Assembly (NCBI GenBank): GCA_021324855.1
Contig: JAJPIG010000015.1
Span: 186,001 to 250,000, forward strand
DNA from: Pseudomonadota bacterium
GTDB lineage: Bacteria > Desulfobacterota > Binatia > Binatales > Binataceae
Reading direction: 5' to 3'
Length of the DNA stretch: 64,000 nt
Made by a program: the position numbers and the translations under genes. Below are positions 51,699-61,119 of the stretch, piece after piece. The notes beneath the pieces were generated by a model that worked only from the letters and a program-made list of their open reading frames with translations, was not told where the DNA came from and made no database searches. Every line of letters starts with the position of its first letter. Within the stretch, counting starts at the first letter, position 1.

Positions 51699-52361
51699 CT
51701 ATCGCGAGATGGTCGAGCGCTTGCGAGCCGCCGCCGAGCCGAATTCGGAGCTCGAGGGTCCGCTGCCGAGGTCAATCTCGTTGCCGCCACTGCCGGTGCG
51801 TGAAGCGCGGCCGTCGCCGGTCGAAGCGGTTTCTTCACCCAGCGATCCGGTCGGCACATGCATCGCATCATAGGCGCGAATTACTTCGTCGGTGATGTCG
51901 ATCCCGGGCATGCCCCACAGAATCTCGCCTTTCTCCATCACCATTGTATAGCCGTCCTTTTCGCCAATGTTGCGCACGACGGTGGCGAGGTCGCGAACGA
52001 TCATAGCGGTCATCTCGCTGTCCTTCTGGCGCAGCTCATCCTGGGCGTTCTTATAGTTCTGCTGGAAATCGCGAAGCTTGACCGCGTACTCGTCCTGCAG
52101 CGACTGCCGCTGGTCCGGCCGCATCAGAGCGCCCTTTTTCTGCAGTTCGTCCTGAAGACCCTGGAGCTCGGCCTGTTGGCGCTTGAGCTTGCCAGTGACG
52201 GCATCGACCTGGCTGCGGATCTGGACCTTCGCCCGTTTGCCGGCGTTGCATTCGTTGAGAGCGCGCTGAATGTCGACGTAGGCGAGCTTGATTTCGGCCC
52301 GTGCGGGAACCGCGCACGCTATCGCGACAAAAACTATCAAAACGACCAGTCGCTGCCTCAT
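51699..52361 (-). CDS. OmpH/Skp-type periplasmic chaperone
   Basis: The protein has 220 residues from ATG 52361. A TTG four codons upstream is possible, but its ribosome site would lie too close. A signal peptide (RLVVLIVFVAIACAVPARA) is followed by the OmpH signature IKLAYVDIQRALNE. A long coiled coil (about 45-130) rich in Gln, Lys and Glu follows. The tail from about residue 175 is low-complexity Ser/Gly/Thr. It chaperones unfolded outer-membrane proteins, in keeping with its place directly downstream of bamA. The mature length, with the tail, is above the usual 160-170. Confidence 0.88.
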   Translation of the reverse strand: MRQRLVVLIVFVAIACAVPARAEIKLAYVDIQRALNECNAGKRAKVQIRSQVDAVTGKLKRQQAELQGLQDELQKKGALMRPDQRQSLQDEYAVKLRDFQQNYKNAQDELRQKDSEMTAMIVRDLATVVRNIGEKDGYTMVMEKGEILWGMPGIDITDEVIRAYDAMHVPTGSLGEETASTGDGRASRTGSGGNEIDLGSGPSSSEFGSAAARKRSTISR

Positions 52362-52480
52362 AGCTACCTGCAATCCTCCAATTAAAATGGTCCCCTAAAT
52401 CGGGCAAGCTTTAAACTGCGGGTGTGTTTCCGGTTCCTTTCGCCGGGCGTGATAATTAAAGCCTGTTTTGCACGCGACGG

Positions 52481-54877
52481 CTACAGGGCGCCCCCTCCGA
52501 TGTCGAACATGACGGATTGATCGTTGGGCCGTCTGTTGATCGGGAACGAAAGATCGGCACTGATCGGGCCAAACGGCGAACGCCAGAAAATTCCCAGTCC
52601 GACCGACGCCTGTAGTGATGTCAGCGGCCAGGCCGAGTTCAGACGCCAGGCATTGCCCGCATCGGTAAAGGCGAAGCCGCGGATGCCCAGCGGCGTAATC
52701 AGCGGGAAGCTCACTTGATTGCTGAGCAGCAGTTCCTTGCTGCCGCCGACGGCAGCTACGTTAATCGGCTGGCCGAGCTGGTTGTAGGTAATTACCTCCG
52801 GGCCGAGCGAGTAGAGCTGGTATCCGCGCACATCGCCCTCTCCGCCGACGCCGCCGGGGAAGAACCGGGCGTACACCGGCAGGTTGCCGCCGGTCCCGCC
52901 CTGAAGCGAGGTGCCGATGCCGAACGTCAGACTCGGCGACTCGACCCACGAGCCCCAGACGGGACTTTTGAGGAAGTTGAAGAAATACCGCAGGTGAAAG
53001 ACGCTCTTGACATACTGGCCCGAGCCCGGAGCCGTTGCCAGATCGACGTTGAGGCTCTGCACGGAACCGGTTCGCGGATCGACCGGGTTGTCGACCGTGA
53101 AACGCCGGATCGATGGCGTGATGATCGAAAGCGTGTGGTAGCCATGATCGCGCTGAATCTCGAAGGTGGTGAATGGGGCCAGGCCCGTGACTCCAACGCT
53201 TTGGAACGAATACGCGAGACCGGCGTTGACGTTCCTGAGCGAGAAGGGACCGATCGACTTGAGACCCAGTTCGACCAGTGGATAATAGCTCTGCAGTGTG
53301 AAGCCGACGTTCGATTGGTTGAAGCTGATCAGGTACATGTAGTTGTCGAAGGCTTCCAACGAGACTGACAACGGCATGTCGAGGAACCACGGTTCGGTGT
53401 AGCTGATGCTGTAGTTCTGGAACAGAAAACCGACCTGCGCGTTCAACATCACCGACTCGCCGCCGCCGAACAGATTGGTATCGCCGAGGGTAAAGTTGCC
53501 GAACAGCGATGAGGAGCTGTCGAAGCCGCCGCCCAACTGGAACGATGCGGTGTTGGCCTCGGTCACATTCACGTTGAGATCGATTCGATCGGGCTGTGCC
53601 GCCGGCTGCGTCGTCAGATGGGTCTGCGAGAAGAAACCGAGCCTGTCGAGCCGGGCCTTGGACTCGCGGATCTTGTCGGCGGAATAAGGCTCCTGCTCCT
53701 GGACTGTGAGCTCACGCCGGATGACCTTGTCCGAGGTCTTGGTGTTGCCGCTGATATTGATCCGATCGACCAGCACTTCGCGACCAGGGTTGATCGCGAA
53801 GTTCACATCTACCGTATGGGTCGCGGGATTCACCGCGGTGTGTGGATCGACGGAAACGTAGGCGTAGCCGAGGCTCGAATAGTAGTCCGAGAGCGTCAGG
53901 ACATCATGCTGCAGATGGGTGCCTCGGAACGTCTCGCCGCTCTTGATCGTGAGCTGCTTCCGCAGTTCTTTCTCCGGGAACCTCAGATTGCCCTCGAAGC
54001 CGATCTTGCCGAACTTGTAGACCGAACCCTCATCGACATGGATCAGGATCGTGATCGAATTGCCGGTACGTTTGACGACCGGCTGTGAAATCACCGCATT
54101 GAGAAATCCGTTGTCGTAGTAAAACGCGGTCAGGCGATCGATGTCGGCGGAGAGTTTCTTGCTGTCCAGCACGCCCGTGCCGGTGAAAAAACTCAGGAAG
54201 TTGTGCTGGCCGGTTTCCATCTCGCCTCTAAGCCGGCGACTGGAGAAGTGCTGATTGCCGGTGAACTCGATCTTCGTGATGCGGACGATCGGCCCCTCGG
54301 TGACATTGAATATCACCGCTACGGTATTACCCGGCCGCGGGAGCTCGACCGGGTCGATTTTTGCGTCGAGATAACCCTTGTCCTCGTAAACCTGCTTGAC
54401 GGCGTCGACGGTTGCGGCCACGCGTGAGGGATCGAGGATGGCTCCGGGGTGGATTTTGGTGGCGGCGACAATCTTGTCATCGGTCGGCTTGATCGCTGAC
54501 ATCCCTTTGAACTGAACGTCGACCACCTGCGGCTGTTCCTGAACATGAAAAACCAACACCTCGCGCCCCGCTCGATTCTCAAGCTCGGCCGAGACGCGCC
54601 GAAAAAAGCCCATCCGGTAGATCGATTTGACGTCCTGGTCGACGGTGGACGCATTGAGCGGCTGTCCGGTCTGCTGCGTGATATGGACCCGGATTGCGTC
54701 CTCCGAAACACGTTGGTTACCGGTCACCTCAATCGCCGAGACGATCGGGCCAGCGGGCTGCGCCGCTCCCGTTCGACCGAGACCGAACAACGCCGCGATG
54801 CCGAGCGCAATGCACAGCGCGATACGTGAGATAGGAGTGTTCTGCGGGAAATGTTTGGAAAATTCCTGCCTCACCAA
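52481..54877 (-). CDS. bamA: Outer-membrane assembly factor BamA
   Basis: This 798-residue Omp85 protein inserts outer-membrane beta-barrels. The signal peptide (ALCIALGIAALFGLGRTGAAQ) is followed by five POTRA repeats (about residues 45-390) starting IVSAIEVTGNQRVSEDAIRV, then the 16-stranded barrel with the conserved VRGYQLYSLGPEV (loop 6 region). The sequence ends MFDIGGGAL. The last residue is Leu, not the usual aromatic residue of the terminal strand, so the beta-signal is atypical. It sits between lolD upstream and ompH downstream on the same strand. Confidence 0.93.
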   Translation of the reverse strand: MVRQEFSKHFPQNTPISRIALCIALGIAALFGLGRTGAAQPAGPIVSAIEVTGNQRVSEDAIRVHITQQTGQPLNASTVDQDVKSIYRMGFFRRVSAELENRAGREVLVFHVQEQPQVVDVQFKGMSAIKPTDDKIVAATKIHPGAILDPSRVAATVDAVKQVYEDKGYLDAKIDPVELPRPGNTVAVIFNVTEGPIVRITKIEFTGNQHFSSRRLRGEMETGQHNFLSFFTGTGVLDSKKLSADIDRLTAFYYDNGFLNAVISQPVVKRTGNSITILIHVDEGSVYKFGKIGFEGNLRFPEKELRKQLTIKSGETFRGTHLQHDVLTLSDYYSSLGYAYVSVDPHTAVNPATHTVDVNFAINPGREVLVDRINISGNTKTSDKVIRRELTVQEQEPYSADKIRESKARLDRLGFFSQTHLTTQPAAQPDRIDLNVNVTEANTASFQLGGGFDSSSSLFGNFTLGDTNLFGGGESVMLNAQVGFLFQNYSISYTEPWFLDMPLSVSLEAFDNYMYLISFNQSNVGFTLQSYYPLVELGLKSIGPFSLRNVNAGLAYSFQSVGVTGLAPFTTFEIQRDHGYHTLSIITPSIRRFTVDNPVDPRTGSVQSLNVDLATAPGSGQYVKSVFHLRYFFNFLKSPVWGSWVESPSLTFGIGTSLQGGTGGNLPVYARFFPGGVGGEGDVRGYQLYSLGPEVITYNQLGQPINVAAVGGSKELLLSNQVSFPLITPLGIRGFAFTDAGNAWRLNSAWPLTSLQASVGLGIFWRSPFGPISADLSFPINRRPNDQSVMFDIGGGAL

Positions 54878-55061
54878 GCACCACCACGTCTAGGAAAGCG
54901 CGACCAAGCTAACCAATCGTGCCAGTCAAGTAAACCAAAATGCTCACCGACGATGCACACAAAATCGATTTCCCGGCACATCGCTCGCGAGCCTGCAAGC
55001 GATCGTTTCTTGAGTGGAGCTCAGCACCGCTCGTGCGGCATCGTCAAAAGACTCGCGGTGC

Positions 55062-55781
55062 TCAGCGGACGGGCTCTTCGAACAGCCGTCCGTCGCGCAG
55101 CCGCAGTATCCGGCCCATCACTTGCGTCAACCGCTCGTTGTGCGTCGCGACGACCAGAGTGACGCCAAGTTCGTGGTTTAGCCGGGTGAAGAGCTGGTGA
55201 ACTTCGTCGGCCGTGTGCGGATCGAGATTGCCGGTCGGCTCATCGGCAAGCACCAACCGCGGCCGCATCACAACCGCGCGCGCGACGGCGACGCGTTGTT
55301 GCTCGCCGCCCGAAAGCTCCGCAGGTCGGCGTTCGAACTTGTCGCCGAGGCCCACCATCTCGAGCATTTCAGCCGCCCGCGCGCGAATCTCCGGCGCGGG
55401 CATGCGCGCGATCATCCCGGGCATCATCACATTCTCGAGCGCCGTGAAATCCGCGAGCAGATAATGGAACTGGAAAACGAACCCGAGCATCCGATTGCGA
55501 AAGCGCGCGAGGGCGTTGGGATCAAGCGCGAACAGGTCCTGTCCGTCGAAGTAGACCTTGCCACCGCTCGGCGGCTCCAAGCTGCCCAAGACGTGCAGCA
55601 GCGTCGATTTACCAACGCCGGATTGCCCAACGATCGCGATTCGTTCGCCCGTCCCGGCCTCGAAATCGAGACCGCGCAGCACACGAATCTCGCGATCACC
55701 ATCGTAAAAGTTCTTGGACAGCCGTTCGGCCCGCAGCAGTGCCGGCATCGGAGCAAGAGCCGCTCCCGCTCTCTCACTCAT
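55062..55781 (-). CDS. lolD: Lipoprotein-releasing ABC transporter ATPase LolD
   Basis: This 239-residue ABC ATPase powers release of lipoproteins from the inner membrane toward LolA. Walker A is [14 protein letters not shown], the Q-loop segment is [23 protein letters not shown], the signature is [15 protein letters not shown], and Walker B is [14 protein letters not shown]. The [12 protein letters not shown]-type segment is typical of LolD and FtsE-like relatives. It overlaps lolC by eight bases. About 180 bases without recognisable genes separate it from bamA. Confidence 0.93.
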   Translation of the reverse strand: MSERAGAALAPMPALLRAERLSKNFYDGDREIRVLRGLDFEAGTGERIAIVGQSGVGKSTLLHVLGSLEPPSGGKVYFDGQDLFALDPNALARFRNRMLGFVFQFHYLLADFTALENVMMPGMIARMPAPEIRARAAEMLEMVGLGDKFERRPAELSGGEQQRVAVARAVVMRPRLVLADEPTGNLDPHTADEVHQLFTRLNHELGVTLVVATHNERLTQVMGRILRLRDGRLFEEPVR

Positions 55782-57051
55782 AACGGATGACCTCGACAGG
55801 ACTCAGCAGGCTCGCCTTGAGGGCCGGATAGGCAGCGGCCACCAAGGAGAGGGCCGCCGTAGCCATCGCAACGGATATGAAGTTTACCGCGTAGAGACGC
55901 ATCGGGAGGGTGCTGACCATGAAGACGTCGGCGGGCAGATGGATGAGATCGTAGCGCCCGATTAGGAATGCCGTTATAAAACCCGTGCTAACCCCGATCG
56001 CCGTCCCGCCGCCGCCTAGAATCGCCCCCTCGCAAACGAATATCGCCGCGATTGACCGTCCGCGCGCCCCCATCGCGCGCAAAATCGCGATTTCCTTCCG
56101 CCTTTCCATGGCAACCATCACCAGTGTCGCCACGATGTTGAATGCGGCCACCAACACCATCAGCAGCAGCACAATAAAATAGGTGAGCTTTTCCAACTTG
56201 AGGGCGGAGAATAGCGGTGCTTCAGTCTCAGTCCAGTTCGCGACGCGAAACCCCGGCCCTGCAATTGCCGCGATGCGCTTGGCGATCGCGGGCGCATCGA
56301 AGATGTTCGCGACGCGCACTTCGAGGCCGCTCTCCAGGCTGGGTTCATCGGCGAGCAGCGCGCGTCCTTGCTTCAGATCCACGAAAATCAGCGCTGAATC
56401 GAACTGGTAGAGGCCGGAATAGAAAAGTCCGCCGACGACGAAGCGCTTGAGCCGCGGCGGTCCGACGCCACCTAGGCTGGCGGGCGACACTACCGTAACA
56501 ACGTCGCCCGGTGCGATCCCGAGGTCGAACGCGAGCGTCTTCCCGATAATCGCGTCCGGCAGATTCACCCGCCGCTTCACGCCGCGGTCATTGACGGTTA
56601 CCGCAGTGAAGCTCTCAAGCGCTCCGAGGCTTCCGCTCACCAGCGTCTTTTTGAGCTCGTCGAGCATCCCTGCGCGCGCGCCCATAACGCCGCGCAGTTC
56701 GCCGCCGGCGACAAATCCGGGCGCGCCGCTTGCAGTCGTCGATACCGCCATCACCTGCGAGGACACATATGGAGCGACGCCGAGCACACCGGCGAGCCCC
56801 TGTATTCGATGCGCGAGTGAATCGGGATTCCATAGCCCCGAGTCGCTTTTTTCCACAGTTATATGGGGTGTGAAGGCGAGCAACCTTTCGCGCAAGATCT
56901 CTTGGAAACCACTCATCATTGCTAAAGTTATCGTCAAGACGAAGGTGCCGAGCGCCACGCCGACGAGGGAAATTACCGCAATTAATGAGACGAATCGCTC
57001 ACGACGGCGGGCCCGCAGGTAACGGAGCCCTATCAGGAACTCAAAACGCAT
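55774..57051 (-). CDS. lolC: Lipoprotein-releasing ABC transporter permease LolC/E-type
   Basis: The 425-residue membrane protein has an N-terminal helix (LIAVISLVGVALGTFVLTITL), a large periplasmic MacB-type domain (about 50-260), and three C-terminal helices with the FtsX motif region (VMVAMERRKEIAILRAMGARG), the contact with the ATPase. N-terminal FEFLIGLRYLRARRRERF is the usual Lol start. Only one permease gene is present, as in LolF-type systems with a single membrane component. It begins the minus-strand envelope operon and is divergent from gspD. Confidence 0.9.
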   Translation of the reverse strand: MRFEFLIGLRYLRARRRERFVSLIAVISLVGVALGTFVLTITLAMMSGFQEILRERLLAFTPHITVEKSDSGLWNPDSLAHRIQGLAGVLGVAPYVSSQVMAVSTTASGAPGFVAGGELRGVMGARAGMLDELKKTLVSGSLGALESFTAVTVNDRGVKRRVNLPDAIIGKTLAFDLGIAPGDVVTVVSPASLGGVGPPRLKRFVVGGLFYSGLYQFDSALIFVDLKQGRALLADEPSLESGLEVRVANIFDAPAIAKRIAAIAGPGFRVANWTETEAPLFSALKLEKLTYFIVLLLMVLVAAFNIVATLVMVAMERRKEIAILRAMGARGRSIAAIFVCEGAILGGGGTAIGVSTGFITAFLIGRYDLIHLPADVFMVSTLPMRLYAVNFISVAMATAALSLVAAAYPALKASLLSPVEVIRYE

Positions 57052-57107
57052 CGGGTTTTAGGCTCCGGCATCGGCTGTCGAATGAATACTCGCCGACGCT
57101 CGTCTTT

Positions 57108-57131
57108 ATTGCAACGTTTGACGGTTGCAAT
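57108..57131. promoter_or_regulatory. Perfect palindrome (operator-like) in the lolC-gspD divergent gap
   Basis: ATTGCAAC and GTTGCAAT form 8-base arms around the 8-base spacer GTTTGACG. The right arm contains the TTGCAA that serves as the -35 of the gspD promoter, so a bound protein would block or recruit polymerase there. No regulator gene is adjacent. The spacing of two half-sites fits a dimeric helix-turn-helix protein. Confidence 0.4.
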
Positions 57132-57153
57132 GGCCAAAACCGCTCCGTATAAA
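57125..57153 (+). promoter_or_regulatory. Promoter of gspD
   Basis: TTGCAA (57125-57130) and TATAAA (57148-57153) are 17 bases apart. A strong ribosome site GGAGG at 57170-57174 and the gspD ATG at 57183 follow with normal spacing. Confidence 0.55.
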
Positions 57154-57182
57154 CGAGACAACCCCGCCGGAGGACATTGTCG

Positions 57183-60017
57183 ATGAAGTCTATATTTGTT
57201 CCGGTGCTTGCCGCGATGCTGGTCCTGAGTTTGTGGATGGCTCGTGCACAGGCGGCCGGCGACGATGCTTCGCGTACGGGACCCGCCATCGCTGCCTATG
57301 GTACCGGGGACGGGGCCGCCGGCGATGACAGTGCGGCGGCCGACGGCGCTGCCGACGACAGCTCGACAGCCAGCTCCGATGACAGCTCCGACGATGGGTC
57401 CGACGGCTCGACTATGACCGCCGAGGCACCCGCCGTCCCAGTCCCGTCGTCGCCCGATTCCTCGCCCGTCGAACGCCAGGCGCTCATCACGATGAACTTT
57501 CAGGATGTTGACATCCCGGTGCTGGCGAAGTTCATCAGCGAGATCACCGGGCGCAACTTCGTTGTCGATGAGAGCGTGCGCGGCAAGGTGAGCATCATTT
57601 CGCCGACCAAGGTCACGCCCGAGCAGGCGTACTCGATATTTCAATCAGTGCTGCAAGTGAAAGGTTTCACCACCGTTCAGGCCGGACCCGTGATCAAGAT
57701 CGTGCCGGCGCGCGAGGTTCGTGAATCGGCCCCGATTACCACCACACAGCGGCAGAGCGGCGATGCCTATGTCACGCGAATGGTCAAGCTCAAGAATATC
57801 GAGGCGGCGTCAGTCGTCCCGGTGATCCAGCCGATGGTCTCGCATGACGGCTTGGTTGCGGCCTTTCCCGAAGACAACACGCTGATCGTCACCGATGACG
57901 CCTACAACGTCGACCGCCTGATGAAGATCATCGGCAGCCTCGACGTCGAGGGCACGAAGCAGAATATCGAAGTGATTCCTCTGAAACTCGCCTTTGCCGG
58001 CCAGCTTGCGCCCGAGATCGAACAGATCATCGGCAATAAAGGCGGCGGCACCAGCGGGACCAGCGGCTACATGCGCCGTCCGGGGTTCGGCGTGGTCGCG
58101 CCTTCGGCGCAATCGTCGGGTACCGAGTTTAAGATCATCCCTGATGAGCGCACGAACTCACTGGTCGTGCTCGCGGGTCCGCTCCAGATGCGGCAGATCA
58201 AGGAGTTAGTCACCAAGCTGGACATCCAGCCACCCAATGCGACCGCGAAGATTCACGTCTATCATCTCAAGAACGCGCAGGCGCTCGAGATGGTTCAGGT
58301 GCTCGGCGGATTGCTCGGCGGCTCTGGAGCCGGCCAGCTCTCTCCGACCACCGGGCGCGACTCACTCGGCCGCGGCAGCTCACTCGGGATGTTCAGCGGC
58401 GGAAGCTTCGGCGGCGGCTTCGGCGGCGGGCTCGCTAACAGCGGCTACGGCGGCGAGATGGGTGGCATGGGAATGGGCGGCATGGGCGGTATGAGCGGGA
58501 TGGGAATGGGTGGCATGGGCATGGGTTCGCCGCTCTCCAATCGCGGCAGCGCCAGCAACGTTGGTGTCGCCTCGGTCAGCACCGGCGGCTCCAGCGGTGG
58601 CACTGGCACAACCGACAAGATGTCGGGTGTGTTTGAGAACCCAGTCAGTATCACGGCCGATCCCGCGACCAACTCACTGGTCGTGAGCGCCTCGCCACAG
58701 GATTACGCGACCCTTCACAACATCATCACGCAGCTTGACATTCCGCGTGTGCAGGTGTTCGTGCAAGCGGTGATCGTTGAGGTCTCGACTAATCGCATGC
58801 GCGACATCGGCGTCAACTTCTATGGGGGTACGGGTGGCGTCGGGACCATCGGGGTTGGCTCGCTCAACTTTGGGCAATTGCAGAATGCGCTCGCGAATCC
58901 GCTCGGTCTGACCGGGCTCGGTGTTGGCCTGGCATCGGGCAAGCAGTGCAGCATCCCATCCACGCTCAACAACGGGATCTCGACCACCGGCACTGGCACC
59001 ACTACCACAACCACCAACATCACGGTGCCTTGCGATCTCGCTCTGATTACGGCGCTCGAACAGGACACGCACTCCAATGTGCTTTCGGCCCCGACGCTGC
59101 TTACTGCGGATAACGTCGAGGCGATGATCGTGGTCGGCGAGAATCTGCCGTTCGTCGGCTCTTCGACCGCCAATGCCGGCCTGCCCAACGCGATCTTCAA
59201 CTCGGTCGACCGCCAGAACGTGGGCATTACGCTCGACATCGTGCCGCAGGTTTCCGAGGGCGATTACGTGAAGCTCGACCTCTATGAAGAGGTCTCGAAC
59301 GTGGTCCCGGGCACCGCGAACCAGGTGACCAATCCGCTCGGACCAACCACAACGCTGCGCTCGGCCTCAACCACTGTGATGGTGATGGATCATCGCACGG
59401 CGGTCATCGGCGGTCTGCTCTCAGATGATCTCGAGACCGCCACTCAGGGCGTGCCGTTCCTCTCCGACATACCGGTGATCGGCAACCTGTTCAGCGATCG
59501 GAATCACACCTACCAGAAGCAGAATCTTCTGGTTTTCCTGACCCCGCATATCATCCGCACGCGCGAGGATTTGCGCGCCCTCGCGCTCTCCGAGCGCCAG
59601 GCGATGATCAATGCGCTCGGCCGCAAAGAGATGCACGAGATGCCGAAGATGCAGATCGATCAGCTCTCGAAGCCGAACTTCAGCATTTCGGTGCCACCTC
59701 GCGACACGCTGCCCGCGCCCTACAACAGCAACGGCACGACGATCACGCCGCCGGGAGCATATCAGCAGGCGCCGGGCTATCCGCCGCCGGGCGGAGCGGG
59801 CGGCTATTACGGGCCGACTACGATGAATGCGCCGGCGGCTATGTACAACTCGTCATCGACCACCACGACGACTTCGTCGGGATATACGGCGAACCTCGGA
59901 ACGAGCGCGTATCGATCAAGTAGCTCGACAACCACGTACACTCCTCCGGGGGTGGCTGCAGCGCCGCCGAGCGCGGCGCCGCTCGATTCCGGCGCGGGTG
60001 CGCGTCCTCACTTCTGA
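57183..60017 (+). CDS. gspD: Type II secretion system secretin GspD with Gly/Met-rich insert and long disordered tail
   Basis: The protein has 944 residues from ATG 57183; an upstream TTG at 57177 is less likely. Signal peptide to about 24, then an acidic Ser/Asp/Ala-rich linker (about 25-95). N0 follows (MNFQDVDIPVLAKFISEITG at 101), then N1, N2 (IEVIPLKLAFAGQLAPEIEQ) and N3 (AKIHVYHLKNAQALEMVQVL). N3 contains a Gly/Met/Ser-rich insert (about 395-475). The secretin domain (about 620-795) has VPFLSDIPVIGNLFSD and LLVFLTPHIIR. The final 120 residues are Pro/Tyr/Ser/Thr-rich. No other gsp gene is in the window, so the role as a T2SS channel rests on the family. Confidence 0.9.
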   Translation: MKSIFVPVLAAMLVLSLWMARAQAAGDDASRTGPAIAAYGTGDGAAGDDSAAADGAADDSSTASSDDSSDDGSDGSTMTAEAPAVPVPSSPDSSPVERQALITMNFQDVDIPVLAKFISEITGRNFVVDESVRGKVSIISPTKVTPEQAYSIFQSVLQVKGFTTVQAGPVIKIVPAREVRESAPITTTQRQSGDAYVTRMVKLKNIEAASVVPVIQPMVSHDGLVAAFPEDNTLIVTDDAYNVDRLMKIIGSLDVEGTKQNIEVIPLKLAFAGQLAPEIEQIIGNKGGGTSGTSGYMRRPGFGVVAPSAQSSGTEFKIIPDERTNSLVVLAGPLQMRQIKELVTKLDIQPPNATAKIHVYHLKNAQALEMVQVLGGLLGGSGAGQLSPTTGRDSLGRGSSLGMFSGGSFGGGFGGGLANSGYGGEMGGMGMGGMGGMSGMGMGGMGMGSPLSNRGSASNVGVASVSTGGSSGGTGTTDKMSGVFENPVSITADPATNSLVVSASPQDYATLHNIITQLDIPRVQVFVQAVIVEVSTNRMRDIGVNFYGGTGGVGTIGVGSLNFGQLQNALANPLGLTGLGVGLASGKQCSIPSTLNNGISTTGTGTTTTTTNITVPCDLALITALEQDTHSNVLSAPTLLTADNVEAMIVVGENLPFVGSSTANAGLPNAIFNSVDRQNVGITLDIVPQVSEGDYVKLDLYEEVSNVVPGTANQVTNPLGPTTTLRSASTTVMVMDHRTAVIGGLLSDDLETATQGVPFLSDIPVIGNLFSDRNHTYQKQNLLVFLTPHIIRTREDLRALALSERQAMINALGRKEMHEMPKMQIDQLSKPNFSISVPPRDTLPAPYNSNGTTITPPGAYQQAPGYPPPGGAGGYYGPTTMNAPAAMYNSSSTTTTTSSGYTANLGTSAYRSSSSTTTYTPPGVAAAPPSAAPLDSGAGARPHF

Positions 60018-60039
60018 TCGATTCGATTCGCGAACCACC

Positions 60040-60079
60040 CGGCGGCGGGAATCGGCATCCGATTCCCGCCGCCGTTTTT
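60040..60079 (+). terminator. Rho-independent terminator after gspD
   Basis: A perfect 16-pair stem (60040-60055 with 60059-60074) is closed by the three-base loop CAT and followed directly by TTTTT. It starts 23 bases after the gspD stop and before the LpxL-family gene. Confidence 0.9.
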
Positions 60080-60130
60080 CTATCTCCGGGTGCTTGAGCG
60101 CGCCGCCCGCCTCTGAAAACTTACGAGGCC

Positions 60131-61051
60131 ATGCCACGTCAGATTGCCGGATGGAGGGCGCGCCTCGAATATATGCCAATTAGCGCATCGCTCGGCGTGC
60201 TCCGCGCGATGACGCTTGAGCGCGCAGTCCGCTTCGGCGCGCGCTTGGGCGGGCTCGCCGCCGTTGTCGATCGCGTCAACCGGCCCGTCGCGATGCGCAA
60301 CCTGGCGATCGCTTTTCCTGAACTCGACGATGCGGCGCGCTTCGAAATCCTTCGCAACTCGTATCGCAACTGGGGCCGGATGCTTGCCGAATGGACGCAC
60401 TTCGATGCGCTCACTCCCGACAACATCGAGCGCTACGTTACCTACGATGGGCGCGAGCACTGGGACAAAGCCGTCGCCGCGAACAACGGATGCGGTTTCG
60501 TGGTGACCGGCCATTTCGGCAACTTCGAGCTGCTCGCGCTCGCCCATTCGATCTACGGATACCGCATCGCGATCGTGCATCGGCCGCTTCGCAACCCGCT
60601 TATCGATGCCGCCGTGAATGAGATGCGCAGCCGCTTCGGTAACCAATCGATTCCGCGCCGCGGGGCGAGCCGCGCGATCGTCCGTCTGATGCGCGAAGGA
60701 CGCTGGGGTATCGCGATACCGCTCGATCTCGACGCACGGCACGGCGCATTCGTCGATTTCTTCTCGATGCCGGCCGCGACCAACGACGGCCTGGCGCGGC
60801 TCGCGATCATGACCCGGCTCCCGGTGGTGCCCGCCTTCATCGTGCGCGAGGGTACATCGCTGCGCCATCGGATCGTCGTGATGCCGCCGGTTGAGTTGGT
60901 ATTCGACGGCGAGCGCGAGGCGGCGGTACGCGAGAACACGCAGCGGCTGGTGCGGCCGCTCGAAGTTGCCATCCGTTGTCATCCCGACCATTGGAACTGG
61001 ATTCATCGGCGATGGAAGACGCGGCCGCCCGGCGAGCCGCGCTTCTATTAG
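60131..61051 (+). CDS. lpxL: LpxL/HtrB-family lipid A (late) acyltransferase
   Basis: This 306-residue inner-membrane protein of the lysophospholipid acyltransferase superfamily transfers a secondary acyl chain to lipid A precursors. The catalytic HX4E motif is TGHFGNFELLA, near residue 126. The ending region VEVAIRCHPDHWNWIHRRWK-type (EVAIRCHPDHWNWIHRRW) is diagnostic of this family. It follows gspD after the terminator and is likely a separate unit. A closely related alternative is another lipid acyltransferase such as those for glycolipids. Confidence 0.87.
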   Translation: MPRQIAGWRARLEYMPISASLGVLRAMTLERAVRFGARLGGLAAVVDRVNRPVAMRNLAIAFPELDDAARFEILRNSYRNWGRMLAEWTHFDALTPDNIERYVTYDGREHWDKAVAANNGCGFVVTGHFGNFELLALAHSIYGYRIAIVHRPLRNPLIDAAVNEMRSRFGNQSIPRRGASRAIVRLMREGRWGIAIPLDLDARHGAFVDFFSMPAATNDGLARLAIMTRLPVVPAFIVREGTSLRHRIVVMPPVELVFDGEREAAVRENTQRLVRPLEVAIRCHPDHWNWIHRRWKTRPPGEPRFY

Positions 61052-61119
61052 GTTTAAATACATTCAAGTGACTTTAAAATGCAATTTTTTGTCTAAAAGA
61101 TCAAAAAGTGGTGTTTCTT

